A DNA stretch of 51,238 nt from assembly GCA_913062865.1 (NCBI GenBank), contig CAJXWO010000016.1:1-51238 (forward strand), given 5' to 3'. The notes beneath the pieces are model-generated. The model was not told where the DNA came from. It made no database searches and worked only from the letters and a program-made list of their open reading frames with translations. Numbering within the stretch: position 1 is the first letter of the stretch; each line of letters begins with the position of its first letter. Below are positions 42,491 through 50,652 of the stretch, piece after piece. The stretch is from an uncultured Paracoccaceae bacterium (GTDB lineage: Bacteria; Pseudomonadota; Alphaproteobacteria; Rhodobacterales; Rhodobacteraceae). Made by a program: the position numbers and the translations under genes.

Positions 42491-43309
42491 ATGGCGAATA
42501 CCAAGGATCAAGGCCCGCTCGACCGCTTGCTCAGCCTGATCGGCGGGGCCCTGCGCCCCGCGCCGGGACCGGGCCGCATCGTGCTTGCCTTGATCATGGG
42601 CGGGCTGACCAGCGCGCTCTTCGCGGCCTCGGTGCTGGCGATGATCTGGGCAATGTATCATGGGATGAGCCGGTCTTTCGGCACCGTGCCCTGGCCTTGG
42701 GCGGCGCTCGCCAATCTGGCTCTGATCCTGCAGTTTCCTTTAACCCATTCGCTGTTGCTGACCAGGCGGGGGCAACGGGTTCTGGCGCGTCTCGTCCCCG
42801 GCCCCCATGGCAAGACCTTGGCCACCACGACCTATGCGTTGATCGCCAGCGCGCAGCTTTTGGCGCTGTTCACGCTCTGGACCCCCAGTGGCACTGTCTG
42901 GTGGCAGGCCGAGGGCGCGGCGCTCTGGATCATCACCGCGCTATATGCGCTGTCCTGGCTTCTTTTGATCTGGGCCAGCTACGACGCCGGGGCCGAGGTG
43001 CAGTCTGGCGCGTTGGGATGGCTGTCGCTCATGCAGAACATCCGGCCCGTGTTTCCGGACATGCCCCAGGCGGGTCTTTTCCGACTGATCCGACAGCCGA
43101 TCTACGTGGCCTTTGCGCTCACGCTATGGACCGTGCCCGTCTGGACGCCGGACCAGCTTGCATTGGCGGTCAGCTACACGGCCTATTGTCTGCTGGCTCC
43201 GATGCTCAAGGAGCGGCGCTTCACGGCGATCTACGGCGACCGGTTCCGCGCCTATCGCAAGCGTGTGCCCTATGTCGTGCCCGGACTGAAAGGGGCCCGC
43301 GATGACTGA
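42491..43309 (+). CDS. Isoprenylcysteine-carboxyl-methyltransferase-like membrane protein
   Basis: The 272-residue product has about six hydrophobic segments. The C-terminal block FRLIRQPIYVAFALTLWTVPVWTPDQ and LKERRFTAIYGDRFRAYRKRVPYVVPG is the SAM-binding signature of the ICMT/PEMT-like family. In bacteria many such proteins have no known substrate, with NnrU and phospholipid methylation as distant examples. I chose the ATG at 42491 (MANTKDQG) after GAGGAAAAG. The 25 codons upstream lie over a hairpin. It overlaps the following methyltransferase gene by 8 bases. Confidence 0.75.
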   Translation: MANTKDQGPLDRLLSLIGGALRPAPGPGRIVLALIMGGLTSALFAASVLAMIWAMYHGMSRSFGTVPWPWAALANLALILQFPLTHSLLLTRRGQRVLARLVPGPHGKTLATTTYALIASAQLLALFTLWTPSGTVWWQAEGAALWIITALYALSWLLLIWASYDAGAEVQSGALGWLSLMQNIRPVFPDMPQAGLFRLIRQPIYVAFALTLWTVPVWTPDQLALAVSYTAYCLLAPMLKERRFTAIYGDRFRAYRKRVPYVVPGLKGARDD

Positions 43310-44015
43310 TCCCGCCCGCAACAACCTTGCGATCTACGACGAGGCCGCAGCGCAGTGGTGGTCCGGCGACCTGCGCTGGGTGCGCACGCTCAAGAACCTG
43401 GTGCCCGCGCGCCTGTCGCATTTCGACCGGCTGATCGACTGGCCCGGCAAGACGGTGCTGGATCTGGGTTGTGCCGGTGGCTTCATGGCCGAGGCGTTGG
43501 CCGACCGAGGAGCCTTTGTCACGGGCATCGACCCGGCCGCCGAGGCCATTGCCGCCGCCCGTGCCCATGCCGAGATGCGGGGCCTGAACATCGCCTATGA
43601 TGTCGGCGTGGGGGAAGACCTGCCCTATGCCACCGAAAGCTATGACGCGGTGGTCTGCGTCGACGTGCTGGAACATGTACGCGACCTTGATCGGGTGATG
43701 GCCGAGGTGGCGCGCGTGCTGCGCCCGGGCGGGCTGTTCCTGTTCGACACGATCAACCGCAATCCGCTGGCACGGTTGGCCACCATCACCGTGGCCGAAG
43801 ACATCCTGCGCCTGTTGCCGAAGGGCACCCATGATCCGGCGATGTTCATCAAACCCGCGGAACTGCGCGCTGCCATGACGGGCGCGGGACTGACGCCTGG
43901 GTCCTTCACCGGGCTGGGGCCACGCGGCATCAATCGGCGCCTAGACCTGACCTTTGGCCGTCTGCCGCTGACGGCAATCCTCTACATGGGGCACGCGACC
44001 AAGGGGGCGGCATGA
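43302..44015 (+). CDS. UbiG-like class I SAM methyltransferase
   Basis: The 237-residue product begins MTDPARNNLAIYDEAAAQWWSGDLRWVRTLK. It has motif I VLDLGCAGGFMAEAL near 51-65, VVCVDVLEHV and RVLRPGGLFLFDTINRNPLAR. These and a length near 240 suit UbiG (ubiquinone O-methyltransferase). The overlap with an ICMT-like gene and a DUF4149 gene is not the usual ubiG context, so a paralogue on another substrate is possible. It overlaps both neighbours (8 and 4 bases), giving a three-gene operon. Confidence 0.78.
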   Translation: MTDPARNNLAIYDEAAAQWWSGDLRWVRTLKNLVPARLSHFDRLIDWPGKTVLDLGCAGGFMAEALADRGAFVTGIDPAAEAIAAARAHAEMRGLNIAYDVGVGEDLPYATESYDAVVCVDVLEHVRDLDRVMAEVARVLRPGGLFLFDTINRNPLARLATITVAEDILRLLPKGTHDPAMFIKPAELRAAMTGAGLTPGSFTGLGPRGINRRLDLTFGRLPLTAILYMGHATKGAA

Positions 44016-44404
44016 TCACGGCGATTGCATTGCTGGCCACGGCGGTTCTGTTCGGGGGCATGGTGCTCTATTCCTTCGGCTTTGCAGCGTTCCTGTTCAA
44101 CGCGCTGCCGGCGGACGAGGCCGGGGCGCTCTTGCGTCGGGCGTTTCCGCATTTCTATCTGTTCGTGATCGGCGCGGCCCTGATCGCCGCCAGTCTGGTC
44201 TATTGGAGCGACCCCGCGGCCGCGATCCTGCTGGCGCTCGTCGCCCTGACCACCTGGCCCACGCGCAGCCAGCTTATGCCTGCCATCAACCGCGCCTCCG
44301 ATGAAGGCGACACCAAACGCTTCCATCGCCTGCACGGCCTTTCGGTCGTCATCACGCTGATCCATATCGCCGTGGCGGGCTGGGTGCTGATCCGCTTCCT
44401 CTAG
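44012..44404 (+). CDS. DUF4149 family membrane protein
   Basis: The 130-residue product has four hydrophobic segments (MITAIALLATAVLFGGMVLYSFGFAAFLF at the start). It carries TTWPTRSQLMPAINRASDEGDTKRFHRLHGLSVV near residues 84-116, whose pattern is conserved in the DUF4149/TMEM205-like group. The role is unknown. It overlaps the methyltransferase gene by 4 bases and ends the operon. A hairpin of GGCGGG type lies in the 168 bases after it. Confidence 0.8.
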   Translation: MITAIALLATAVLFGGMVLYSFGFAAFLFNALPADEAGALLRRAFPHFYLFVIGAALIAASLVYWSDPAAAILLALVALTTWPTRSQLMPAINRASDEGDTKRFHRLHGLSVVITLIHIAVAGWVLIRFL

Positions 44405-44438
44405 GCCGCGCGATGCTGCGGCAAATCAGGCACAATCG

Positions 44439-44463
44439 CCCGCCGTTCCCGGTGGCGGGTTGT
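44439..44463 (+). terminator. Terminator-like hairpin after the DUF4149 gene
   Basis: CCCGCC and GGCGGG form a 6-bp stem around a nine-base loop, followed by TTGT. It lies 34 bases after the operon end and before the sulfate permease gene. Confidence 0.45.
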
Positions 44464-44572
44464 ATCCTGGCCACAGGTCTGTAGGACAGCGGCCAAACCG
44501 GGTCGCGCTGCACCCGCCGAACGAAGACCGCTGCGGGCGCCTTGCCTGCCGCAGGCCGAAACGGACCGATCC

Positions 44573-46060
44573 ATGGATATAGCAACCTACCGCCGGCAAT
44601 GGACCGGCAATGTCAGAGCGGATTTGCTGGCGGGCCTCGTGGTCGCCCTGGCCCTGATCCCCGAGGCCATCGCCTTTTCCATCATCGCGGGCGTGGACCC
44701 CAAGGTGGGGCTTTACGCGTCCTTCTCCATCGCCGTGATCACCGCCATCGCGGGCGGGCGGCCCGGCATGATCTCGGCCGCCACGGCGGCGACGGCGGTG
44801 CTGATGGTGACGCTGGTGCGCGACCACGGGCTCGAATACCTGCTCGCCGCCACCGTGCTGGCCGGTCTCTTGCAGATCGCGGCGGGGTTCCTGAGGCTGG
44901 GATATGTGATGCGTTTCGTCTCGCGCTCGGTCATGACGGGCTTTGTGAACGCGCTGGCGATCCTGATCTTTCTGGCGCAGCTGCCCGAGCTTGACCCGCG
45001 CGAGGTGCCGATGCTGACCTATGTGATGGTCGCGGCGGGGCTGGCGATCATCTACCTTTTCCCGATGCTGACCAAGGCGATCCCGTCGCCCCTGGTCACG
45101 ATCATCGTCCTCACCGGCGTGTCTTTGGCCCTGGGCCTTGATCTGCGGACGGTCAGCGACATGGGCGAACTGCCCGATACGCTGCCCATGTTCCTGATCC
45201 CGGACATCCCGCTGAATTTTGAAACACTGCAGATCATCTTCCCCTACTCGGTCGCCGTTGCCGTGGTGGGTCTCTTGGAATCGCTCATGACCCAGCAGAT
45301 TGTGGATGACCTGACCGACACCTCGAGCGACCGGAACCAGGAATGCATCGGCCAGGGGATCGCCAACACCGCGACCGGGTTCATCGGCGGCATGGCAGGC
45401 TGTGCGATGATCGGCCAGTCCATGATCAACGTGAAATCCGGCGGGCGCGGGCGGCTGTCGACCTTCTTTGCCGGTGTGATGCTCTTGTTCCTGATCGTGG
45501 TGCTGGGCGACCTCGTGGGCCAGATCCCCATGGCCGCGCTCGTGGCGATTATGATCATGGTGTCGATCGGCACGTTCTCGTGGTCGTCGATCAAGAACCT
45601 GCGCGATCATCCGCGCTCGTCCTCGATTGTGATGCTCGCCACCGTGTTCTTCGTGATCTACACCCACAACCTGGCCATCGGGGTGCTGGTGGGCGTGCTC
45701 TTGTCGGGCATCTTCTTTGCCTGGAAAATTTCGCAGCTCTTCCGTGTTACGACGACGATCACGCCCGATGGCCGCCACCGGACCTACCGAGTCGAGGGGC
45801 AGCTGTTTTTCGCCTCGTCCGAGGATTTCATGAAGGCCTTCGATTTCCGCGAGGCACCCGAACAGGTGACCATCGATGTGAGCCGCGCACATATCTGGGA
45901 TATCTCGTCCGTGGCCGCGCTGGACATGGCGGTGCTTAAGTTCCGCCGCGAGGGCGCCGAGGTCGAGATCGTGGGGCTCAACGAGGCCTCGGAAACCATC
46001 GTCGATCGACTGGGCGTGCATGACAAGCCCGGCGCGATGGAAGACCTTTGGGGCCACTAG
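44573..46060 (+). CDS. SulP family anion permease with STAS domain
   Basis: The 495-residue product has about 10-12 hydrophobic segments with the SulP signature [37 protein letters not shown] near residues 12-48. A cytoplasmic C-terminal STAS domain ([21 protein letters not shown]... [21 protein letters not shown]) follows. SulP proteins move sulfate, bicarbonate or other anions with Na+ or H+; the substrate cannot be read from the motif. It is followed 12 bases later by a tandem UspA gene, a frequent pairing in proteobacteria. No defects are visible. Confidence 0.9.
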   Translation: MDIATYRRQWTGNVRADLLAGLVVALALIPEAIAFSIIAGVDPKVGLYASFSIAVITAIAGGRPGMISAATAATAVLMVTLVRDHGLEYLLAATVLAGLLQIAAGFLRLGYVMRFVSRSVMTGFVNALAILIFLAQLPELDPREVPMLTYVMVAAGLAIIYLFPMLTKAIPSPLVTIIVLTGVSLALGLDLRTVSDMGELPDTLPMFLIPDIPLNFETLQIIFPYSVAVAVVGLLESLMTQQIVDDLTDTSSDRNQECIGQGIANTATGFIGGMAGCAMIGQSMINVKSGGRGRLSTFFAGVMLLFLIVVLGDLVGQIPMAALVAIMIMVSIGTFSWSSIKNLRDHPRSSSIVMLATVFFVIYTHNLAIGVLVGVLLSGIFFAWKISQLFRVTTTITPDGRHRTYRVEGQLFFASSEDFMKAFDFREAPEQVTIDVSRAHIWDISSVAALDMAVLKFRREGAEVEIVGLNEASETIVDRLGVHDKPGAMEDLWGH

Positions 46061-46072
46061 GGAGACAGGCCA

Positions 46073-46930
46073 ATGACCACGGGAACCCTGATCGCAATGG
46101 TGGACGGTTCGGCCTATTCCGAAAGCGTCTGCCACCACGCCGCCTGGATTGCCAAGCGCACCGGCGCCAAGGTCAAGCTGTACCATGTGATCGGCCGCCG
46201 CGAAGGGGTCGAGCAGGGTGACCTGAGCGGCTCCATCCGGCTGGGGGCACGCACGAAGCTCTTGGAAGAGCTGAGCGCGCTCGACGCCCAGCGGGCCAAG
46301 CTGGCCCAGGCCCAGGGGCGCGCGATCCTGGAGGATGCCAAGGCACTGATAGAGGGCGATGGCGTGGCCGAGGTGGAAACCCGCCTGCGCCAGGGCGACA
46401 TCGTCGAGACGATCACCGCCAAGGAAGACACCGCCGACATGCTGGTCGTGGGCAAGCGCGGAGAAGCTGCGGATTTTGCCAAGCTGCACCTGGGCTCGAA
46501 CCTCGAACGCATCGTGCGTTCAAGCCGCAAGCCCGTCTTCGTCGCCAACCGCGCCTTCAGGGAGATCGGCAAGGTGATGATCGCCTTTGACGGTGGCATG
46601 TCGTCGATGAAGGCAGTGGATTATGTCGCGCGTGATCCGCTCTTTGCGGGTCTCAAGGTGCTGCTGGTCACGGTCGGGTCCGAGACCGAGACATTGAAGA
46701 AAGCCATGCGCGATGCCCAGGCGACCCTGTCCGCGGGCGGTCACACGGTGGATGCGCGCGTGGTGACGGGGCAACCGGAAAAGGTGCTGGGCGATCTGAC
46801 AGAGGCCGAGGGGATCGACCTGTTGGTCATGGGCGCCTATGGCCACAGCCGCGTGCGCAGCATGATCATCGGCTCGACCACGTCCGAGATGATCCGCACC
46901 TGCCGCGTGCCGATCGTGCTGATGCGGTAG
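46073..46930 (+). CDS. Tandem-domain universal stress protein
   Basis: The 285-residue product has two UspA domains. The first starts GTLIAMVDGSAYSESVCHHAAW, and the second starts VMIAFDGGMSSMKAVDYVAR at about residue 168. It ends with GAYGHSRVRSMIIGSTTSEMIRTCRVPIVLMR, the ATP-binding G-2x-G-9x-G(S/T) type motif. The first domain has GKRGEAADFAKLHLGSNLERIV. Tandem Usps are linked to stress and to regulation of co-encoded transporters. It lies 12 bases behind the SulP gene, so it probably serves that permease. Confidence 0.92.
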   Translation: MTTGTLIAMVDGSAYSESVCHHAAWIAKRTGAKVKLYHVIGRREGVEQGDLSGSIRLGARTKLLEELSALDAQRAKLAQAQGRAILEDAKALIEGDGVAEVETRLRQGDIVETITAKEDTADMLVVGKRGEAADFAKLHLGSNLERIVRSSRKPVFVANRAFREIGKVMIAFDGGMSSMKAVDYVARDPLFAGLKVLLVTVGSETETLKKAMRDAQATLSAGGHTVDARVVTGQPEKVLGDLTEAEGIDLLVMGAYGHSRVRSMIIGSTTSEMIRTCRVPIVLMR

Positions 46931-46975
46931 CGCCCGGTCAACGCCGCGTCCATGGCAGTGCGTCTGAAGAATTGA

Positions 46976-47001
46976 AAAGGGGGCTCACACAGGCCCCCTT
47001 T
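46976..47001. terminator. Bidirectional terminator between the Usp gene and the secreted phytase-like gene
   Basis: AAAGGGGGC and GCCCCCTTT form a 9-bp perfect stem with flanking A and T, usable on both strands. It separates the convergent genes and should end both transcripts. Confidence 0.88.
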
Positions 47002-47042
47002 GTTGTGTCCATGAGGTCCCGGCGCGGGGGCCGGGACAGGGA

Positions 47043-49193
47043 TCACTCGACTTTGCCGGCGTTCCAGAAGAAGGTCTCGCCCGAGCTGTCGTCGACACCG
47101 TCATTGTCGGTGCTGACCCACATGTCGCCCTCGGCGGTGATGGCCAGGCCCTCGACCTTGTCGACGATGTAGCCGTTCCACTGGGCCAGATCCGGCAGCA
47201 GGTCCTTCACGACTTCCTTTTCCAGGACCGGCAGGTCCGAGCCGATGGGCGCCGGCTGCATCTGGTCCATGGAGACGCGGGTGATCTGCTTGACCGCCGA
47301 GTTCGAGAACTGGTTGTCACGCTCGATGAAGTACATGAAATCGCCATGGGCGGTGATCTCCGACAGCCCGACCCAGCCGGTCTCGGCCGGTTCCTTGGGA
47401 TAGTGCACCGCGCCCCATTCCTCGGTCTCGAGGTTGTAGGCCACGATCTTGGCGTGGTTCTCGGGGTCGTCATCCCATTCGCGCTGGATCGCGACCCAGA
47501 GCGTGTCGCCGACCTTGGCGATGCCTTCGGCCGCGTGACGGCGTTCGACGGCCCACAGCGCCTTGGGGAACGGGATGGTTTCCTGGATCTCGCCGTCGGA
47601 GTCCACATGGTAGATGGCGTGCCAGCGGCCGCGGGCCGGACGGCCCTCGGACGCGAGGAAGAACCCGCCCTCGCCGTCCAGCGCGATGCCTTCGAGGTCG
47701 AGCGTCTGCGCCGGCATCCCAGCGCGGGTCACGCGGGTGGCGTCGGTGATCCGCGCCGGGCTTTCCGTGGTGTCGATGGTAAAGATCGTCGGCTGCATCG
47801 CATAGAAGCTGTCATTGACCGCGTAGACCACGCCATCCTCGCCCGCGACCATGCCCGAGATCGCGCCCCAGCCGATCAGCTCATCGGCACCGGCCGAGGT
47901 CAGCGTCGGGTAGTTGGCGTCGCCCTCGGCATACTCGAACAGCATGACATGGCTGCGCGGGCCTGCATCGTCGGCTTCGTTGGCGATGGCCAGCAGGTTG
48001 CGGCCGGGGATGGCCACGGCGCCTTCGGGGGCGATGCCCGAGGGCAGCAGCTGGGCCAGAACCGGGTTGGCCGGGTCGGTCATGTCATAGACACCGATGA
48101 CCGAGCCGCGCTCGGACAGCAGGAAGAGCATCGGCGTGCCGTCGATGACGGCGAATTCCATGCCCTCGGGCTCGACGCCCTTGTTGCCCGAACGCTCTTC
48201 GGGGTAGTGGCCGATCTCGATCAGCGCACGTTCGAAGGACAGGCCGCTTTCAAAAACAACGGTGCCGTCCTTGTGGAACACGGTGAACCCGCGCGACCCG
48301 CCGTCCATGTCACCTTCGTTGGCAGTGACGAAATGATCGTTGTCGATCCACTGCAGCGCATCGGGCTCGCGCGGCACGTCGGTCAGCGTGTTCTCGAAGG
48401 TCAGCGCGCCCTCTTCTTCGGTATCCACGCCTTCCAGCGTCACGGCACCGGCCGAGAAATGCGACAGAACCTCACCGGCGGCGTTCAGCACGACGATGTG
48501 GTTGTTTTCCTGAAGCGTCACGGCGATCTCGCCCGCTTCGTTCACGTCGACGAATTCGGGCTCGGGGTCTTCGCCTGCGACCTCGGCCAGGCCGGTCACA
48601 TCGGCCTGCACCTGGTCGTCACACAGCATCATGCCGTTCTCGTCAAGCGGGATGATCGACACATAGCCTGCGGGCATCTGGGGCACGCGGCCGTCGCCAG
48701 CATCCTCGTCACGCTCGTTCTCGATGGCGACGACGACGAAAGAGCCATCGGGCGCCACGGCGGTGCTGTCGGGCTGACCGCCCAGGTCGCAGTCCGCGGC
48801 CAGTTCACCGGTCTCGACCACATAATGGGCCAGGTGGCCCGACGGCGCGGTGTAGGATTCAGAGGTGTTGATGCCCACGAACACGGAGCCGCCCAAGGCT
48901 GACACGGCGGTGGGTTCACCGTCCAGGGTGATGTTGCCCATGGGCTGTGGGTTGGCCGGATCGGTGATGTCGATCATGCCGATGACGCCCAGTGGGCTGT
49001 CCGAATAGATCAGCGTGTTGCCGTCCTCGGTCACGGTGATGATCTCGGCCGAGGTCTCACGGCTGGTGTCTTCGCCTTCGGCCATGTTGGTGAAGGTCGG
49101 AAAGCTGGCGATGCGGTTGAAATTCATCTCGGCCATCGCGGACCCGGCGGTCAGCGCGATTGCGGAGGTCAAGCAGACGGTGCGGATGAGCAT
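47043..49193 (-). CDS. Large secreted beta-propeller, esterase-like phytase-family protein
   Basis: The 716-residue product has a signal peptide (cleavage near SAMA, residue 21). The mature part is very acidic. Its first half repeats blade-like strands (VIGMIDITDPANPQPMG, EPTAVSALGGSVFVGI, TAVAPDGSFVVVAIEN), and a second similar repeat VIGVYDMTDPANPVLAQ lies near residue 355. The second half contains the esterase-like-phytase domain (DELIGWGAISGMVAGEDGVVYAV, LDLEGIALDGEGGFFLASEGR, VDKVEGLAITAEGDMWVSTDNDG). DxEG blocks supply likely metal ligands. The real substrate is unknown. It is unlinked to the small paralogue at 3252-4157, and GAGG-type promoter elements are not evident. Confidence 0.82.
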   Translation of the reverse strand: MLIRTVCLTSAIALTAGSAMAEMNFNRIASFPTFTNMAEGEDTSRETSAEIITVTEDGNTLIYSDSPLGVIGMIDITDPANPQPMGNITLDGEPTAVSALGGSVFVGINTSESYTAPSGHLAHYVVETGELAADCDLGGQPDSTAVAPDGSFVVVAIENERDEDAGDGRVPQMPAGYVSIIPLDENGMMLCDDQVQADVTGLAEVAGEDPEPEFVDVNEAGEIAVTLQENNHIVVLNAAGEVLSHFSAGAVTLEGVDTEEEGALTFENTLTDVPREPDALQWIDNDHFVTANEGDMDGGSRGFTVFHKDGTVVFESGLSFERALIEIGHYPEERSGNKGVEPEGMEFAVIDGTPMLFLLSERGSVIGVYDMTDPANPVLAQLLPSGIAPEGAVAIPGRNLLAIANEADDAGPRSHVMLFEYAEGDANYPTLTSAGADELIGWGAISGMVAGEDGVVYAVNDSFYAMQPTIFTIDTTESPARITDATRVTRAGMPAQTLDLEGIALDGEGGFFLASEGRPARGRWHAIYHVDSDGEIQETIPFPKALWAVERRHAAEGIAKVGDTLWVAIQREWDDDPENHAKIVAYNLETEEWGAVHYPKEPAETGWVGLSEITAHGDFMYFIERDNQFSNSAVKQITRVSMDQMQPAPIGSDLPVLEKEVVKDLLPDLAQWNGYIVDKVEGLAITAEGDMWVSTDNDGVDDSSGETFFWNAGKVE

Positions 49194-49292
49194 GTCCTGG
49201 TCCCCATTGGTTTGAAGTTACGCCATGGGGTGGTGACCGGTCTTTGTAACGCGCCCGTGACGTTTTGCCGACACGGGCGCGAATTCCCTGGA

Positions 49293-50501
49293 TCAGCCGA
49301 CCACGTTTTCGGCCGGACCGTAGGGGTAGCCGGTGATATTCTCGTTGCCATCCTCGGTGATGATCAGGATGTCATGCTCGCGGTAGCCGCCCGCGCCGGG
49401 CTGGCCTTCGGGGATGGTCAGCATCGGCTCCATCGAGATGACCATGCCGGGTTGCAGCACGGTGTCGATATCCTCGCGCAGCTCCAGACCGGCTTCTCGA
49501 CCGTAATAGTGGCTGAGCACACCAAAGGAATGGCCATAGCCGAAGCTGCGGTATTGAAGCAGGTCACGCTCTTCGAAGAAGGCGTTGATCGCGTGCGTGA
49601 CCTCGGCGCAGCTGACGTTCGGCTTGAGCAGCGACATGCCGTATTCGTGCGCGGCCACGTTCGCCTCCCAGATCTTCAGGCTGGCCGGGTCCACTTCGCG
49701 GACGAACATCGTGCGTTCGAGCGCGGTGTAATAGCCCGAGATCATCGGGAAGGTGTTCAGCGACAGGATATCGCCCACCTGCAGTTCGCGCGCGGTGACC
49801 GGGTTGTGGGCACCGTCGGTGTTGATCCCGGATTGGAACCAGACCCAGGTGTCGCGATACTCGGCCTCGGGAAAGCGTTTGGCGATCTCACGCTCCATGG
49901 CATCGCGGCCCGCCATGGCAACGTCGATCTCGCGCGCGCCTGCCTTGACCGCGTCGCGAATGGCATAGCCGCCCACATCGGCCACGGCGGCGCCGGCGCG
50001 AATAAGCGCAATCTCGGCGGGGCTTTTGAACATGCGCTGGCGCATGGCGGCCGGAGCCATGTCGACCATGGTGAGGGGTTTGAGGAAATCCTCCATCCGG
50101 TCACGCTGATGCAGGGTGAGGTGATCGCCCTCGTAGCCCACCACGCCGCCTTCGCCCGTGACCGAGGCCACGGCGCGCCAGAAGTTGTCGCGCGCCCAGT
50201 CCGTATAGGTGATGTTGTCGCCATGGCAGCGCCGCCAGGGCTGGCCCGCGTCGATGCCTGCGCTGATGGTGACACACTCGGTATCGGTCACGACAAGGCC
50301 GTAGGGCCGCCCGAAGCTGCAATAGAGAAAGCCCGAGTAGTAGGCGATGCATTGCATCGAGGTGAAGACCACGGCGCTGGCCCCGGCCGCGTCCATGGAC
50401 TGGCGCAGCGTTTTCAGCCGGGCTTCGTACTCGATCTCGGCGAAGGGCAGGGTGGCCTTTTCGCCGTTGTGAAAGCGGTAATATGCGGGACGGTCGGTCA
50501 T
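49293..50501 (-). CDS. Creatinase (creatine amidinohydrolase)
   Basis: Creatinase hydrolyses creatine to sarcosine and urea, and belongs to the M24 'pita-bread' family without metal. The 402-residue product follows the Pseudomonas putida enzyme closely over recalled blocks: FTSxxxIxYYSxFLYCSFGRPY, QPWRR, DTWVWFQSGINTDGAHNP and RSFGYGHSFGVLSHYYGREAGL. His232 in GAHNP falls at the catalytic position. The length and numbering agree. AGGAGG lies near the start at 50501. A metal-dependent peptidase is less likely, as creatinase-specific blocks are present throughout. No sarcosine or creatininase gene is nearby in the window. Confidence 0.95.
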   Translation of the reverse strand: MTDRPAYYRFHNGEKATLPFAEIEYEARLKTLRQSMDAAGASAVVFTSMQCIAYYSGFLYCSFGRPYGLVVTDTECVTISAGIDAGQPWRRCHGDNITYTDWARDNFWRAVASVTGEGGVVGYEGDHLTLHQRDRMEDFLKPLTMVDMAPAAMRQRMFKSPAEIALIRAGAAVADVGGYAIRDAVKAGAREIDVAMAGRDAMEREIAKRFPEAEYRDTWVWFQSGINTDGAHNPVTARELQVGDILSLNTFPMISGYYTALERTMFVREVDPASLKIWEANVAAHEYGMSLLKPNVSCAEVTHAINAFFEERDLLQYRSFGYGHSFGVLSHYYGREAGLELREDIDTVLQPGMVISMEPMLTIPEGQPGAGGYREHDILIITEDGNENITGYPYGPAENVVG

Positions 50502-50626
50502 TGGACCCCTCCTGAACAGAAAGGTCCCGGCGTACAGGACGGACAGTGCGGCACGTCTTGTCTCTGACGCGGCGACGCCATCGCCCTAGGCCTGATGCCG
50601 TTGTGCCCTGCGCCGGGCCGCTCATC

Positions 50627-50642
50627 AAGCCCTTGCGGGCTT
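50627..50642. terminator. Short terminator-like hairpin between two minus-strand genes
   Basis: AAGCCC, TTGC (GCAA on the minus strand, a GNRA loop) and GGGCTT form a 6-bp stem, with T-rich bases TTCTT on the + side. It lies just after the stop of the hydrolase gene at 50653 on the minus strand. It would reduce transcription toward creatinase. Confidence 0.55.
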
Positions 50643-50652
50643 TCTTCGCAGG

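Noticed and set aside
44426-46489. 687-codon minus-strand open frame
   Set aside because: It is fully antisense to the SulP and Usp genes, has a composition dominated by His, Arg, Gly and Asp, and no recognisable domain. It is a GC-rich shadow frame.
47346-48902. 518-codon plus-strand open frame
   Set aside because: It is antisense to the secreted propeller gene and its sequence shows no domain. It is a shadow.
49194-49270. Pho box upstream of the secreted phytase-like gene
   Set aside because: GTCAC and GTTAC-like words occur with roughly helical spacing, but no pair matches the CTGTCAT direct-repeat consensus well enough.
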